DNA of 64,000 nt. Source: Shinella zoogloeoides (GTDB lineage Bacteria; Pseudomonadota; Alphaproteobacteria; Rhizobiales; Rhizobiaceae). Positions 1 through 8,245 of the stretch are shown in pieces. Within the stretch, counting starts at the first letter, position 1; each line of letters begins with the position of its first letter. The translations under genes and the position numbers were made by a program. The notes beneath the pieces were generated by a model. The model was not told where the DNA came from and searched no databases. It saw only the letters and a program-made list of their open reading frames with translations. The stretch covers positions 62,001-126,000 of the forward strand of contig NZ_CP093528.1 in assembly GCF_022682305.1 (NCBI RefSeq). The letters run 5' to 3'.

Positions 1-140
1 CCGCTGGTAGGGCGGTCCTTGAGGAATAGAATGGCGCCCGACGCATTTGCACGAGTAAAAGCGTGAGGGCATGCCTATATAGGGAGAAAGCGGGGTTGCG
101 CCCCGCGGCAATCCGTCGAACGAAGAGAGTGCGTGAACCG

Positions 141-719
141 ATGACGGCGTCCGGGCGAGAGATGAGGGAACCCTGCTGCGACGAGGTGATCGCGGGCGAA
201 TATGTGCTCGGCGCCCTGTCCGCCGAGGAGCGATGCAAGGTCGAGGCGCGGCTTGCTAAGGATCGCCAGTTCGCCGCCATGGTCAGCCGCTGGAAGGAAA
301 ATCTCGCCACGCTCGATGACGAGCACGAGGGGCTGCATCTGCCGCCGCATCGCTATCCCGCCGGCCAGCACATTCTCACCGCCACGACGCCCGACGCCGT
401 GCTTTCCGGCAAGGTTGCCGGCGGGTGCTGGCATTCGCTGATGCTCTGGCGCGCCCTTGCGCTGGCCTCGCTTGCCGTCGCGGCCGGCCTCTCGATGAGC
501 GCGCTGCTCGGGCCGCGCGGCGGCGGGGAGGTGCTGGAGGTCTGGCTGACCGAGGAGGGCAAGGCGCCCGTCTCGCTCGGCGTGCTGCCGGAAGCGGGCA
601 AGGACGGGCTGGCCGTCCCGGCGGGAATGCACGAGCGCCTCGCCGGTGGCGGGAAACTGTCCGTAAGCGTCAGGCCCTCCGGCAGGGCTTTGGAGCCGGT
701 GGCCGCGCGGCTCGATTGA
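141..719 (+). CDS. Anti-sigma factor-like membrane protein (RskA/ChrR-type)
   Basis: 192 residues from the ATG at 141; an upstream in-frame GTG at 63 would add 26 arginine-rich residues that do not look like native protein. The N-terminal half has the anti-sigma pattern (C-D-E-V-I-A-G-E-Y-V-L-G-A-L-S, then an acidic/basic helix ending W-K-E-N-L), a single membrane segment lies near residues 95-120, and the C-terminal half resembles the RskA periplasmic domain. Such proteins hold an ECF sigma factor at the membrane until a stress signal releases it. The partner sigma gene would be expected just upstream, outside the window; the first 60 bases do not show enough to identify it. Family assignment is from residue pattern only. 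Confidence 0.7.
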   Translation: MTASGREMREPCCDEVIAGEYVLGALSAEERCKVEARLAKDRQFAAMVSRWKENLATLDDEHEGLHLPPHRYPAGQHILTATTPDAVLSGKVAGGCWHSLMLWRALALASLAVAAGLSMSALLGPRGGGEVLEVWLTEEGKAPVSLGVLPEAGKDGLAVPAGMHERLAGGGKLSVSVRPSGRALEPVAARLD

Positions 720-746
720 GCCTTTCCATTCTTGGTATCGGCCGGC

Positions 747-1403
747 CTATCTCGGCGCAATGGCCGTGAGGATGGCGCCGCGCAGCTCGTCGAGGCCGCG
801 GCCCTTCTCTGACGAGGTGGCGAGCACGTCCGGGTAGGCGGCCGGATGCTTGGCGATCTTCTGCAGCGTTTCCTCGATAAGGCGCGGCACGCCGGCGTCC
901 TTGATCTTGTCGGTCTTGGTCAGCACGACCTGATAGGAGACGGCCGCCTTGTCGAGCAGCGAGAAGACCTCGTCGTCGTTCTTCTTGATGCCGTGGCGGC
1001 TGTCGATCAGCACATAGACGCGCTTCAGCGTGGAGCGGCCGCGCAGATAGTCGAAGACGAGCTTCGTCCAGGCGTCGACCTGTTCCTTCGGGGCCTGCGC
1101 ATAGCCGTAGCCGGGCATGTCGACCAGCGCCATCGGTGGCAGGTCGTCTTCCGCACCGGAAAAGCCGTCCGGCACGAAGTAGTTGAGTTCCTGCGTGCGG
1201 CCGGGCGTGTTGGAGGTGCGCGCCAGGCCCTTGTGGCCGACCAGCGCGTTGATCAGCGACGATTTGCCGACATTCGAGCGGCCGGCGAATGCGATCTCCG
1301 GCGGGCCTTCCGGCGGCAGGAATTTCATGGCCGGCACGCCGCGGATGAAGATCCACGGTCTGCCGAACAGGGGCTTGTCATCCTGCGACGTCGTCTCGGT
1401 CAT
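747..1403 (-). CDS. engB: Ribosome biogenesis GTP-binding protein EngB (YihA/YsxC)
   Basis: 218-residue TRAFAC GTPase required for assembly of the large ribosomal subunit. All G motifs are visible: P-loop GRSNVGKS at residues 41-48, G2 T-P-G-R-T at 66-70, G3 DMPG at 95-98, G4 TKTDK at 162-166, and G5 T-S-S-E-K. The ATG at 1403 is preferred over the longer frame starting at 1496 because the extra 31 residues do not resemble the family and run over the yidC terminator. It is the last gene of the leftward rpmH-rnpA-yidC-engB cluster; the terminator hairpin between yidC and engB implies read-through or its own promoter. Confidence 0.95.
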   Translation of the reverse strand: MTETTSQDDKPLFGRPWIFIRGVPAMKFLPPEGPPEIAFAGRSNVGKSSLINALVGHKGLARTSNTPGRTQELNYFVPDGFSGAEDDLPPMALVDMPGYGYAQAPKEQVDAWTKLVFDYLRGRSTLKRVYVLIDSRHGIKKNDDEVFSLLDKAAVSYQVVLTKTDKIKDAGVPRLIEETLQKIAKHPAAYPDVLATSSEKGRGLDELRGAILTAIAPR

Positions 1404-1474
1404 TGTTGCTGCCTTTGTTGTCCGGCCTCCGGCTTCCCGGTTTTGGCCGCGAAAGTCAAGCGCGGGCGCCCGCG

Positions 1475-1504
1475 CCAAAAGAAAACCCCGGCGCAAGGCC
1501 GGGG
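1475..1504 (-). terminator. Intrinsic terminator after yidC
   Basis: Stem CCCCGGC (1486-1492) pairs with GCCGGGG (1498-1504) and on the minus strand is followed by TTTTCTTTT. It sits between the yidC stop and the engB start. Confidence 0.7.
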
Positions 1505-1530
1505 TTTCGTGTCGGTCGCCTGAAGCCGCG

Positions 1531-3336
1531 TCAGGATGGCTTCGGTTTCTTGCCGAACAGGCCCTTCAGGTTGTCGAACAGTTCGATCTTCACGCCATGG
1601 CGCTTCATGATGATCGCCTGCTGGATGATCGAGAGCGTGTTGTTCCAGGCCCAGTAGATCACGAGGCCGGCCGGGAAGGTCGCCAGCATGAAGGTGAAGA
1701 CCAGCGGCATCCAGGTGAAGATCATCGCCTGGGTCGGGTCCGGCGGCGTCGGGTTCATGCGCATCTGCAGGAACATGGTGACACCCATGATCAGCGGCCA
1801 GACGCCGATCATCAGCATATGCGGCACCTCGAAGGGCAGGAGGCCGAACAGGTTGAAGATCGAGGTCGGATCGGGAGCCGAAAGGTCCTGGATCCAGCCG
1901 AAGAACGGCGCATGGCGCATTTCGATCGTGACGTAGATCACCTTGTAGAGCGCGAAGAAGACCGGGATCTGCAGGAGGATCGGCCAGCAGCCCGCCAGCG
2001 GGTTGATCTTCTCCTCCTTGTAGAGCTGCATCATCGCCTGCTGCAGCGCCATGCGGTCGTCGCCGTGCTTGGCCTTCAGCTCCTCCATCTTCGGCTGCAT
2101 CTTCTTCATGTTCGCCATGGAGGCGTACTGCTTGTTGGCAAGCGGGAAGAAGAGGCCCTTGACGATGATGGTGGTGAACAGGATCGCGATGCCGAAATTG
2201 CCGAAGTAGCGGTAGATGAAGTCCATCAGCTGGAACATCGGCTTGGTGAAGAACCAGAACCAGCCCCAGTCTATCATCAGGTCGAACTGCGGAATGGCGT
2301 AGGTCTTCTCGTACTGGTCGATGATGGGCACTTCCTTGGCGCCGCCGAAGAACAGGTTCTTGACCTCGACCGTCTGGCCGGGCGCGATGGTGATGTCCTC
2401 CTGGCGGTAGTCCGCCTGGTAGCGCGGACGGCCGTCGGTGAAGTGGGAGAAGCGCGTCTCGTAGGGGCTGGCCTGCGGCGGAATCAGCGCCGTCGCCCAG
2501 TACTTGTCGGTGATGCCGAGCCAGCCGCCGGTCGCCTTGCCGGGCGCGACGGTCGTGTCGTCCTCGGTCGTCTTGTACTTCACCTCATGCAGGCCGAGGT
2601 CGCCGAGCACGCCGATGAAGCCTTCGTGCAGCACGTAGACGGACGGTGTGGTCGGCTTGAAGAAGCGCGCCGTGCGGCCGTAGGGCGAAATGGCGATCGC
2701 CGCATCCGTGGTGTTCTGGATGCTGTCGGTGATGGAGAACATGTAGTGTTCGTCGACCGAGATGGTGCGCAGGAAGGTGACGCCCCGCTCGTTCGTGTAG
2801 GTCAGCGTCACCGGGGTCGTCTGCGTCAGCTTGCCGTCGCCCTGCTGCGCCCAGACGGTCTGGGGACCGGGCACGGCGCCGGTCGCCTCGCTGCCGACAT
2901 AGCCGAATTCGGCGAAGTAGCCATGTTCGGTCTCGGCGGGGCTGAGAAGCGTGATGATCGGGCTCGTCTTGTCGACGGTCTCGTGGAATTCCTTGAGCCT
3001 GAGGTCGTCGAAGCGTGCGCCGGTCAGGTTGATGGAGCCGGAGAGCGAGGGGGTGTCGATCTGGACGCGGGCGGAGCGGGCAAGCGCATCCTCACGCGTC
3101 TCGGTCGTCGTCGCGGTCGCCGCGCCGCCCGGCAGCGTGCCGTTGGTGCCGGCCGCCGTGGTCGTGGCGGCCGTGCCGCCGGCGGCGGTCGTCTGCTGCG
3201 TCTGGGCGGCCTGCTGGGCCTCGAGCGCGGCGCGATCCTTCTCCAGCTTGGGGTTCACATAGAGGAACTGCCAGGCGACGAGGATCAGCACGGACAGCGC
3301 GATCGCCACGAAATAATTGCGGTTTTTTTCCATCAC
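1531..3336 (-). CDS. yidC: Membrane protein insertase YidC
   Basis: 601 residues, the normal size for a Gram-negative YidC. One N-terminal transmembrane anchor (about residues 6-25), a large periplasmic domain (about 60-350), then the conserved five-helix insertase core at about 360-590 with the cytoplasmic loop containing M-K-K-M-Q-P-K-M and the segment [10 protein letters not shown]. It inserts and folds inner-membrane proteins alone or with SecYEG. Its start codon overlaps the rnpA stop by 4 bases (ATGA), indicating translational coupling. The basic C-terminus (K-K-P-K-P-S) is typical for ribosome contact. Alanine/threonine-rich linker at residues 30-75 is low complexity. Confidence 0.97.
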   Translation of the reverse strand: MMEKNRNYFVAIALSVLILVAWQFLYVNPKLEKDRAALEAQQAAQTQQTTAAGGTAATTTAAGTNGTLPGGAATATTTETREDALARSARVQIDTPSLSGSINLTGARFDDLRLKEFHETVDKTSPIITLLSPAETEHGYFAEFGYVGSEATGAVPGPQTVWAQQGDGKLTQTTPVTLTYTNERGVTFLRTISVDEHYMFSITDSIQNTTDAAIAISPYGRTARFFKPTTPSVYVLHEGFIGVLGDLGLHEVKYKTTEDDTTVAPGKATGGWLGITDKYWATALIPPQASPYETRFSHFTDGRPRYQADYRQEDITIAPGQTVEVKNLFFGGAKEVPIIDQYEKTYAIPQFDLMIDWGWFWFFTKPMFQLMDFIYRYFGNFGIAILFTTIIVKGLFFPLANKQYASMANMKKMQPKMEELKAKHGDDRMALQQAMMQLYKEEKINPLAGCWPILLQIPVFFALYKVIYVTIEMRHAPFFGWIQDLSAPDPTSIFNLFGLLPFEVPHMLMIGVWPLIMGVTMFLQMRMNPTPPDPTQAMIFTWMPLVFTFMLATFPAGLVIYWAWNNTLSIIQQAIIMKRHGVKIELFDNLKGLFGKKPKPS

Positions 3337-3722
3337 TCTTTCCCGGGAGCAGCAGGGCGCTGCTGCTTGTGTTTCTGCCGCGTCGCGATCCGGTCCTTCA
3401 GGCCGGCCTGCAAGGTTTCGAAGGACGCGCCGAGCACGTCCCGTCTGGCGACAACCACATAGTCGTGTCCGGGCTGCATTGCAAACCCGGCCGATAGCCG
3501 CACCGCCTCTTTCAGGCGCCGCCGCATGCGATTTCGCTCCACGGCGTTGCCGTGCTTCTTCGTAACGGTGAAACCGACGCGGGGCGCCTCGTCCGGCATC
3601 TGCCGGTCGCGCACTTCGAGAAGGAACAGCGGTCCCTTGCGCCTCTCGCCCTCGCGCACAAAAAGAAACTGCGGACGGCTTTTCAGCCGTCCGACAGCGG
3701 ATTTCTCAACAGTCTTCGTCAT
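3333..3722 (-). CDS. rnpA: Ribonuclease P protein component
   Basis: 129 residues. Protein subunit of RNase P, which trims tRNA 5' leaders together with the RnpB RNA. The family signature ([18 protein letters not shown]) at about residues 55-72 is intact, preceded by the F-T-V strand. It lies 32 bases after rpmH and overlaps yidC by 4 bases, the standard arrangement next to the chromosomal ribosomal L34 gene. Note that no separate yidD frame lies between rnpA and yidC. Confidence 0.95.
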   Translation of the reverse strand: MTKTVEKSAVGRLKSRPQFLFVREGERRKGPLFLLEVRDRQMPDEAPRVGFTVTKKHGNAVERNRMRRRLKEAVRLSAGFAMQPGHDYVVVARRDVLGASFETLQAGLKDRIATRQKHKQQRPAAPGKE

Positions 3723-3754
3723 TGCCCGTCGCCTCTGTTCGGGCAGGCACGGCC

Positions 3755-3892
3755 TTAGGCCGAGAGACGTGCGCGGCCGCGGGCGCGACGTGCGGACAGG
3801 ACCTTGCGGCCGCCTGCCGTTGCCATGCGGGCGCGGAAGCCGTGACGACGCTTGCGAACAAGCTTGGAGGGCTGGTAGGTACGCTTCGACAT
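3755..3892 (-). CDS. rpmH: 50S ribosomal protein L34
   Basis: 45-residue highly basic protein beginning [10 protein letters not shown] and containing the invariant [13 protein letters not shown] segment, ending in A-R-L-S-A. It is the first gene of the leftward rpmH-rnpA-yidC-engB operon; the promoter must lie in the region above 3893. Full length for alphaproteobacterial L34. Confidence 0.95.
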   Translation of the reverse strand: MSKRTYQPSKLVRKRRHGFRARMATAGGRKVLSARRARGRARLSA

Positions 3893-4315
3893 TTATTTAA
3901 TACCGCGGTGTGCGGCCCTTCTTGGGTTTGCGTTACGCAAGGAGCGTGAAAGTCCGGCACGGGCTTGCCCTCGCGGGAAGCCGAGCTTTCCGGACGTGCG
4001 CGGCTTATAAGGGCAAAGCCGGTCGAAAGTCAATTGCGGCCGTGGCGTCCCCGAAATCGCCACAGGGGTTAATGGAAATTCCCTTTTCGGTTGTGCGTGG
4101 ATTGCGGTCCGTCATCCCAAGGCCCTGTAATCGCGGGCGAAAAATCCGGGGCCATCGCTGGAATTCGGCCCCGCGGCGCGGGAAGGGCCGCCGCAACTGC
4201 CCGGATTTCCAGCAGGTTGTATCAAAACCTGATTAACTTTTAGCATTTACTGTTGCTGTCAAATGGCCGGGCGCGTGCCGTCCCGCCGATCCGTACCGAC
4301 GTTTTGGAGTATGAC
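3893..4315. other. Intergenic region between rpmH and the chemoreceptor gene
   Basis: About 420 bases with no credible gene. It must carry the divergent promoters for rpmH (leftward) and the chemoreceptor (rightward). The translation initiation signal for the chemoreceptor (GGAG at 4306-4309) is at its right end. Nothing else recognisable was seen. Confidence 0.6.
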
Positions 4316-6310
4316 GTGAAGATACGCGGCAAGATTTACCTCATCGTGGGCGTGATGGGCCTCATCTCGGTCCTCATCGGCGGCATCGCCGTCCATGTCG
4401 TCTCGGAATACAGCGACAAGATCCACCAGTATGAGAACGCCTCAGACCGGGCCTTCCTCGGCGAGCACCTGAACCGCCAGGTTACGGCCGTCGTGATGGA
4501 AGCGCGCGGCATCTATGCGTCCAAGGATACCGATGGCGCGACCAAGTTCGCCGAAGGCATCGGCAAGGGCCTGGACGGCATCGACGAGACGCTGGCCAAG
4601 TGGCGTCCGCTGGTGCCGGAAGAGCAGAAGGCCGCCTTCGACGCGGTCGTCGCGCGCGCCGCCGAATTCCGCACCTTCCGCACGGAAACCGCGCGTCTCG
4701 GCACCACGGTTTCCATCGCCGCGGCCAATGAGCAGGGCAACAACGAGGGCAACCGCGCCAACCGCAAGGCCTTCCAGAAGGAAATCGACGCCGTCGTCGA
4801 GACGGACACCCAGAACCTCGCTGCGATCAAGGACGACATCGCCGCCTTCGAGACGCTGATGCTGATGCTGGTGCTGGGCACCGTCGGCGCCGGCCTCGTG
4901 CTCGGCGGCGGCATCGCCTTCTACATCGCGACGAACGAACTCAGCCGCCCGATCCAGAACGTCACCGAGACCATGAAGCGCCTTGCCGGCGGCGACCTCG
5001 ACACCGAGGTTCCCTATGCCGACCGCAAGGACGAGATCGGCGAAATGGCCGCCGCCGTCGCGGTCTTCCGCCAGAACGCCATCGCCGTGCGCGACCTCAA
5101 CGCACAGGAGCAGGTCCTGCGCGAAAAGAGCGCCGACTTGCAGACCTCCATCGCGAGCGTCGTGCATGCCGCCGCCGCTGGCGACTTCTCCTCGCGCATC
5201 ACCAAGGACTACCAGAACGAGGACCTCAACCGCTTCGCCCGCAGCGTCAACGAACTGGTTGCCGGCGTCGAGGAAGGCATTGCCGAAACCCGCCGCGTCA
5301 TCGGCTCGCTGGCCGAGGGAGACTTGACGCAGAGCATGGAGGGCAACTTCCGCGGCGCCTTCGCCGAATTGCAGCAGAACGTCAACGCGACGCTCGCCAC
5401 GCTTCAGCGCACGATGCGCGACGTGCGCACCGCGACGGATGCGATCAACGGCAATTCCGGCGAGCTGCGCACTGCCTCCGACGACCTTTCCAAGCGCACC
5501 GAGCAGCAGGCCGCCGCGCTGGAGGAGACCTCCGCCGCGCTGGACGAGATCACCGTCGCCGTCAGGAACTCGACGGAGCGCGCCAACGAGGCGAGCGTGA
5601 TGGTCGGCGAGGCGACGCATAGCGCCAAGCAGTCCGGCGCCATCGTGCGCAACGCCATCGACGCCATGGGCCGCATCGAGCAGGCCTCGAGCGAGATCAG
5701 CCAGATCATCTCGGTGATCGACGAGATCGCCTTCCAGACCAACCTCCTGGCGCTGAATGCCGGTGTCGAGGCCGCCCGCGCGGGCGAGGCCGGCAAGGGC
5801 TTCGCGGTCGTGGCGCAGGAAGTACGCGAGCTTGCCCAGCGCGCCGCGAGTGCGGCAAAGGACATCAAGGGCCTCATCACCAAGTCGGGCGCCGAAGTGT
5901 CCGTCGGCGTGAAATACGTGCAAGAGACGGGCGCGGCCCTGTCCGATATCGAGGGGCGCGTCGTCACCATCAACGAGCGCATCCATTCCATCGCCACGGC
6001 CGCCCGCGAGCAGGCGACCGGCCTGCAGGAGATCAGCACGGCCATCAACCAGATGGACCAGGTCACCCAGCACAATGCCGCCATGGTGGAGGAAACCTCC
6101 GCCGCCACGCACAAGCTGAAGGGTGAGGCCGACGGCCTTGCCGATCTGGTCGCCCGCTTCCGCACCGGCGATGCGGCGCAGCATGTGGCCGCCGCAAGGG
6201 GCGACGCCCGCCCGGTCGAGTCTCCGGCCCGCCGCATGATGGGCAACGTCGCCCGCGCCTTCGGCGGCAACCGCGCCGTGGCCGCGCAGGAGAGCTGGGA
6301 AGAATTCTGA
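4316..6310 (+). CDS. Methyl-accepting chemotaxis protein with HAMP and CheR-tether tail
   Basis: 664 residues from the GTG at 4316, which has GGAG six bases upstream; an upstream ATG frame at 4253 lacks such a site. First membrane helix at about 6-28, periplasmic four-helix-bundle-like sensor to about 178, second membrane helix about 180-204, HAMP domain about 205-260, a second HAMP-like region about 280-370 (A-A-A-G-D-F and A-E-G-D-L-T motifs), then the coiled-coil signalling domain with the conserved hairpin tip (E-I-A-F-Q-T-N-L-L-A-L-N-A) near 467-480. The last five residues SWEEF match the xWxxF tether that recruits CheR/CheB methylation enzymes. It signals to CheA/CheW; the ligand is unknown. 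No other che genes are nearby. Confidence 0.93.
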   Translation: MKIRGKIYLIVGVMGLISVLIGGIAVHVVSEYSDKIHQYENASDRAFLGEHLNRQVTAVVMEARGIYASKDTDGATKFAEGIGKGLDGIDETLAKWRPLVPEEQKAAFDAVVARAAEFRTFRTETARLGTTVSIAAANEQGNNEGNRANRKAFQKEIDAVVETDTQNLAAIKDDIAAFETLMLMLVLGTVGAGLVLGGGIAFYIATNELSRPIQNVTETMKRLAGGDLDTEVPYADRKDEIGEMAAAVAVFRQNAIAVRDLNAQEQVLREKSADLQTSIASVVHAAAAGDFSSRITKDYQNEDLNRFARSVNELVAGVEEGIAETRRVIGSLAEGDLTQSMEGNFRGAFAELQQNVNATLATLQRTMRDVRTATDAINGNSGELRTASDDLSKRTEQQAAALEETSAALDEITVAVRNSTERANEASVMVGEATHSAKQSGAIVRNAIDAMGRIEQASSEISQIISVIDEIAFQTNLLALNAGVEAARAGEAGKGFAVVAQEVRELAQRAASAAKDIKGLITKSGAEVSVGVKYVQETGAALSDIEGRVVTINERIHSIATAAREQATGLQEISTAINQMDQVTQHNAAMVEETSAATHKLKGEADGLADLVARFRTGDAAQHVAAARGDARPVESPARRMMGNVARAFGGNRAVAAQESWEEF

Positions 6311-6335
6311 TCCGCAGCACGGATCGGGGAATGCG

Positions 6336-6367
6336 CGCGGCGGCCTTCGGGCCGCCGCGTCCGTTTT
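6336..6367 (+). terminator. Intrinsic terminator after the chemoreceptor gene
   Basis: Ten-base-pair stem CGCGGCGGCC / GGCCGCCGCG with a TTCG loop (6336-6359), followed by a short T-rich stretch ending TTTTC. Confidence 0.75.
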
Positions 6368-6466
6368 CGGGCACGTTGGAAAAGCCGCCGCGATCTCTTA
6401 TAATCGGTCGTCGTCGATACTGGGTCGCGATGCATTGCCGCGCTGCGGCCTCACCGGAGTGGAGAC

Positions 6467-7951
6467 ATGGCGGAGAAAGGAGGGGTGGAGAGAGAGGGGA
6501 CGCGGCCTCTGACCGAGACGCCGGTGCCTTCCGTCGGCTTCCTGTCCGGCCTTTCGGGCCGGCTGCTCCTTTTGACGGCCGTCTTCGTGCTGATCGCCGA
6601 AGTGCTGATCTTCGTGCCCTCGGTGGCGAACATGCGGCTGATGTGGCTGCGTGACCGGCTGAACACCGCCGCCGCCGCGAGCGTCGTGATCGAGGGGCTG
6701 CCGGACCAGGAATTGCCGCGCAACGTGCAGGAGGAGGCCCTTCTGGCGACGGGCGCCAAGGCGATCGTGCTGAAGCGGGCGGATGCCTCGCGCATGGTCG
6801 CGGCCGTCGACATGCCGCCGAGCGTCGATGCGCAATACGACCTTTCCGACGTTTCGACGCTCACCTCGATCTACGACGCCTTCGACACGCTGCTCTTCGG
6901 CGGCGACCGCATCATCCGCGTCTACGGCCCGGTCGGCGAGACGACGACGCGCATCGAGCTGCTGCTCGACGAAGGCTCGCTGCGTCGCGCCATGCTCCGC
7001 TACGCCCGCAACGTCTTCATCCTCTCCATGATCATCTCGCTGGCGACGGCAAGCCCGATGTTCTTCGCGCTCAATCGCCTGCTCATCCGCCCGATCCGCC
7101 GCATGACCGCCAATATCCGCGACTTCGCCGCCGATCCCAGCAATCCCGCCCGCGTGCTGGAACCGTCCGGCGGACGCGACGAGATCGCCGTCGCCGGTAT
7201 CCACCTCTCGGCCATGCAGCAGACCCTGCAGCGCACGCTGAAGGAGCAGAAGAACCTTGCCGATCTCGGCCTTGCCGTGTCGAAGATCAACCATGACATG
7301 CGCAACATCCTCTCCTCCGCCCAGCTCATGTCCGACCGCCTGTCGGATGTCGACGATCCCGTGGTCAAGCGCGTCGCGCCGAAGCTTCTGCGCAGCATCG
7401 ACCGGGCGGTGGGCTATACCAAGGAAGTGCTCTCCTATGGCCGTATGCGCGAGCCGGAGCCGCGCCGCCGCTTCGTCGCCCTGAAGCCGCTGGTGCAGGA
7501 GGTCTCCGAGGTGCTGGCCATCGATGCGCGCGGCGATATCGATTTCGTTGTGGAGGTGGAGGCCGGCCTGCAGGTGGACGCGGACGGCGAACAGCTCTTC
7601 CGGGTCATCCACAATCTCTGCCGCAATGCCGTCGAGGCGCTGTCGCAGGAAAGCGGCCTTGCGCGGCGCGTCGTGCTGGTGACGGGCCTGCGCACCGGCA
7701 GCGTCGTTTCCATCGCCATCGACGACAACGGCCCCGGCATGCCGGAGAAGGCACGGGAGAACCTCTTCGCCGCCTTCCGCGGTTCCGTGCGCTCCGGCGG
7801 CACGGGCCTCGGCCTTGCCATCGCCCGGGAACTGGTGCTCGCCCATGGCGGCACCATCGCGCTCGTGGAGAAGGCAACGCCCGGAACGCTCTTCCGCATC
7901 GAGCTCCCCGACCGTCCCGTCCCCCTCGACGCCTTCCGCCACCGCGCCTGA
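6467..7951 (+). CDS. Orphan sensor histidine kinase
   Basis: 494-residue two-component kinase. An N-terminal membrane helix (about 25-48), a periplasmic sensor of about 140 residues, a second membrane helix (about 184-206), HAMP-like linker, then the kinase core: phospho-acceptor in K-I-N-H-D-M-R-N with His276, N box H-N-L-C-R-N-A-V-E-A-L, G1 D-N-G-P-G-M and G2 G-G-T-G-L-G-L-A-I. The H box with D-M-R-N rather than E-L-R-T is typical of the HisKA-related subfamily in Rhizobiales. No response regulator gene is adjacent; the next gene is tRNA-Arg, so the partner must be elsewhere. Confidence 0.9.
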   Translation: MAEKGGVEREGTRPLTETPVPSVGFLSGLSGRLLLLTAVFVLIAEVLIFVPSVANMRLMWLRDRLNTAAAASVVIEGLPDQELPRNVQEEALLATGAKAIVLKRADASRMVAAVDMPPSVDAQYDLSDVSTLTSIYDAFDTLLFGGDRIIRVYGPVGETTTRIELLLDEGSLRRAMLRYARNVFILSMIISLATASPMFFALNRLLIRPIRRMTANIRDFAADPSNPARVLEPSGGRDEIAVAGIHLSAMQQTLQRTLKEQKNLADLGLAVSKINHDMRNILSSAQLMSDRLSDVDDPVVKRVAPKLLRSIDRAVGYTKEVLSYGRMREPEPRRRFVALKPLVQEVSEVLAIDARGDIDFVVEVEAGLQVDADGEQLFRVIHNLCRNAVEALSQESGLARRVVLVTGLRTGSVVSIAIDDNGPGMPEKARENLFAAFRGSVRSGGTGLGLAIARELVLAHGGTIALVEKATPGTLFRIELPDRPVPLDAFRHRA

Positions 7952-7986
7952 TCGCCCGCGCCTTTTCGCACCGGGCGGGGCGCACG

Positions 7987-8009
7987 GAGAAAAAAGTGCA
8001 CTTTTTCTC
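7987..8009. terminator. Near-perfect palindrome after the kinase gene, probable terminator
   Basis: The 16-base core AAAAAGTGCACTTTTT is a perfect palindrome, extended by GAG/CTC on each side with one extra A on the left. Its T tract suits termination of the kinase transcript; it could alternatively be an operator. Confidence 0.45.
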
Positions 8010-8019
8010 AGAAAGGCGC

Positions 8020-8046
8020 TTGCATTAAGCCCAAGCACCCTTTAGA
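8020..8046 (+). promoter_or_regulatory. Probable promoter of tRNA-Arg
   Basis: TTGCAT at 8020-8025 and TTTAGA at 8041-8046, spaced 15 bases, about 43 bases upstream of the mature tRNA start. Confidence 0.45.
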
Positions 8047-8088
8047 GAACCGCCTCGCAGCCGGGCACAACGACCCGCCACTGCCAGC

Positions 8089-8165
8089 GCACCCGTAGCT
8101 CAGCTGGATAGAGCACCAGACTACGAATCTGGGGGTCAGGAGTTCGAATCTCTTCGGGTGCGCCA
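8089..8165 (+). tRNA. tRNA-Arg (anticodon ACG)
   Basis: 77-base cloverleaf with acceptor arms GCACCCG (8089-8095) and CGGGTGC (8155-8161), discriminator G and encoded CCA. The anticodon stem CCAGA/TCTGG encloses the loop CTACGAA, giving anticodon ACG, and the T loop TTCGAAT is present. An integrase gene starts 80 bases beyond its 3' end, so this tRNA is very likely the attachment site of an integrative element. Confidence 0.97.
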
Positions 8166-8245
8166 TTCTATCCTTTTGAAGGATAACGATAATCTGATTT
8201 TGCTGATGTTTTTCCCGCCGCTTTTGATACACAAAGGTGGCACAC

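Noticed and set aside
1183..3462. 759-codon open frame on the plus strand
   Set aside because: Lies antisense to yidC, rnpA and engB; composition is His/Arg/Val-rich as expected from a shadow of GC-rich genes.
4442..6184. 580-codon frame opposite the chemoreceptor
   Set aside because: Antisense shadow with Gly/Asp/His-rich low-complexity product and no motifs.
8140..8165. Second copy of the tRNA-Arg 3' end as right attachment site of the first island
   Set aside because: No copy was noticed to the right within the window; it was probably removed by the IS-linked deletion or lies outside.
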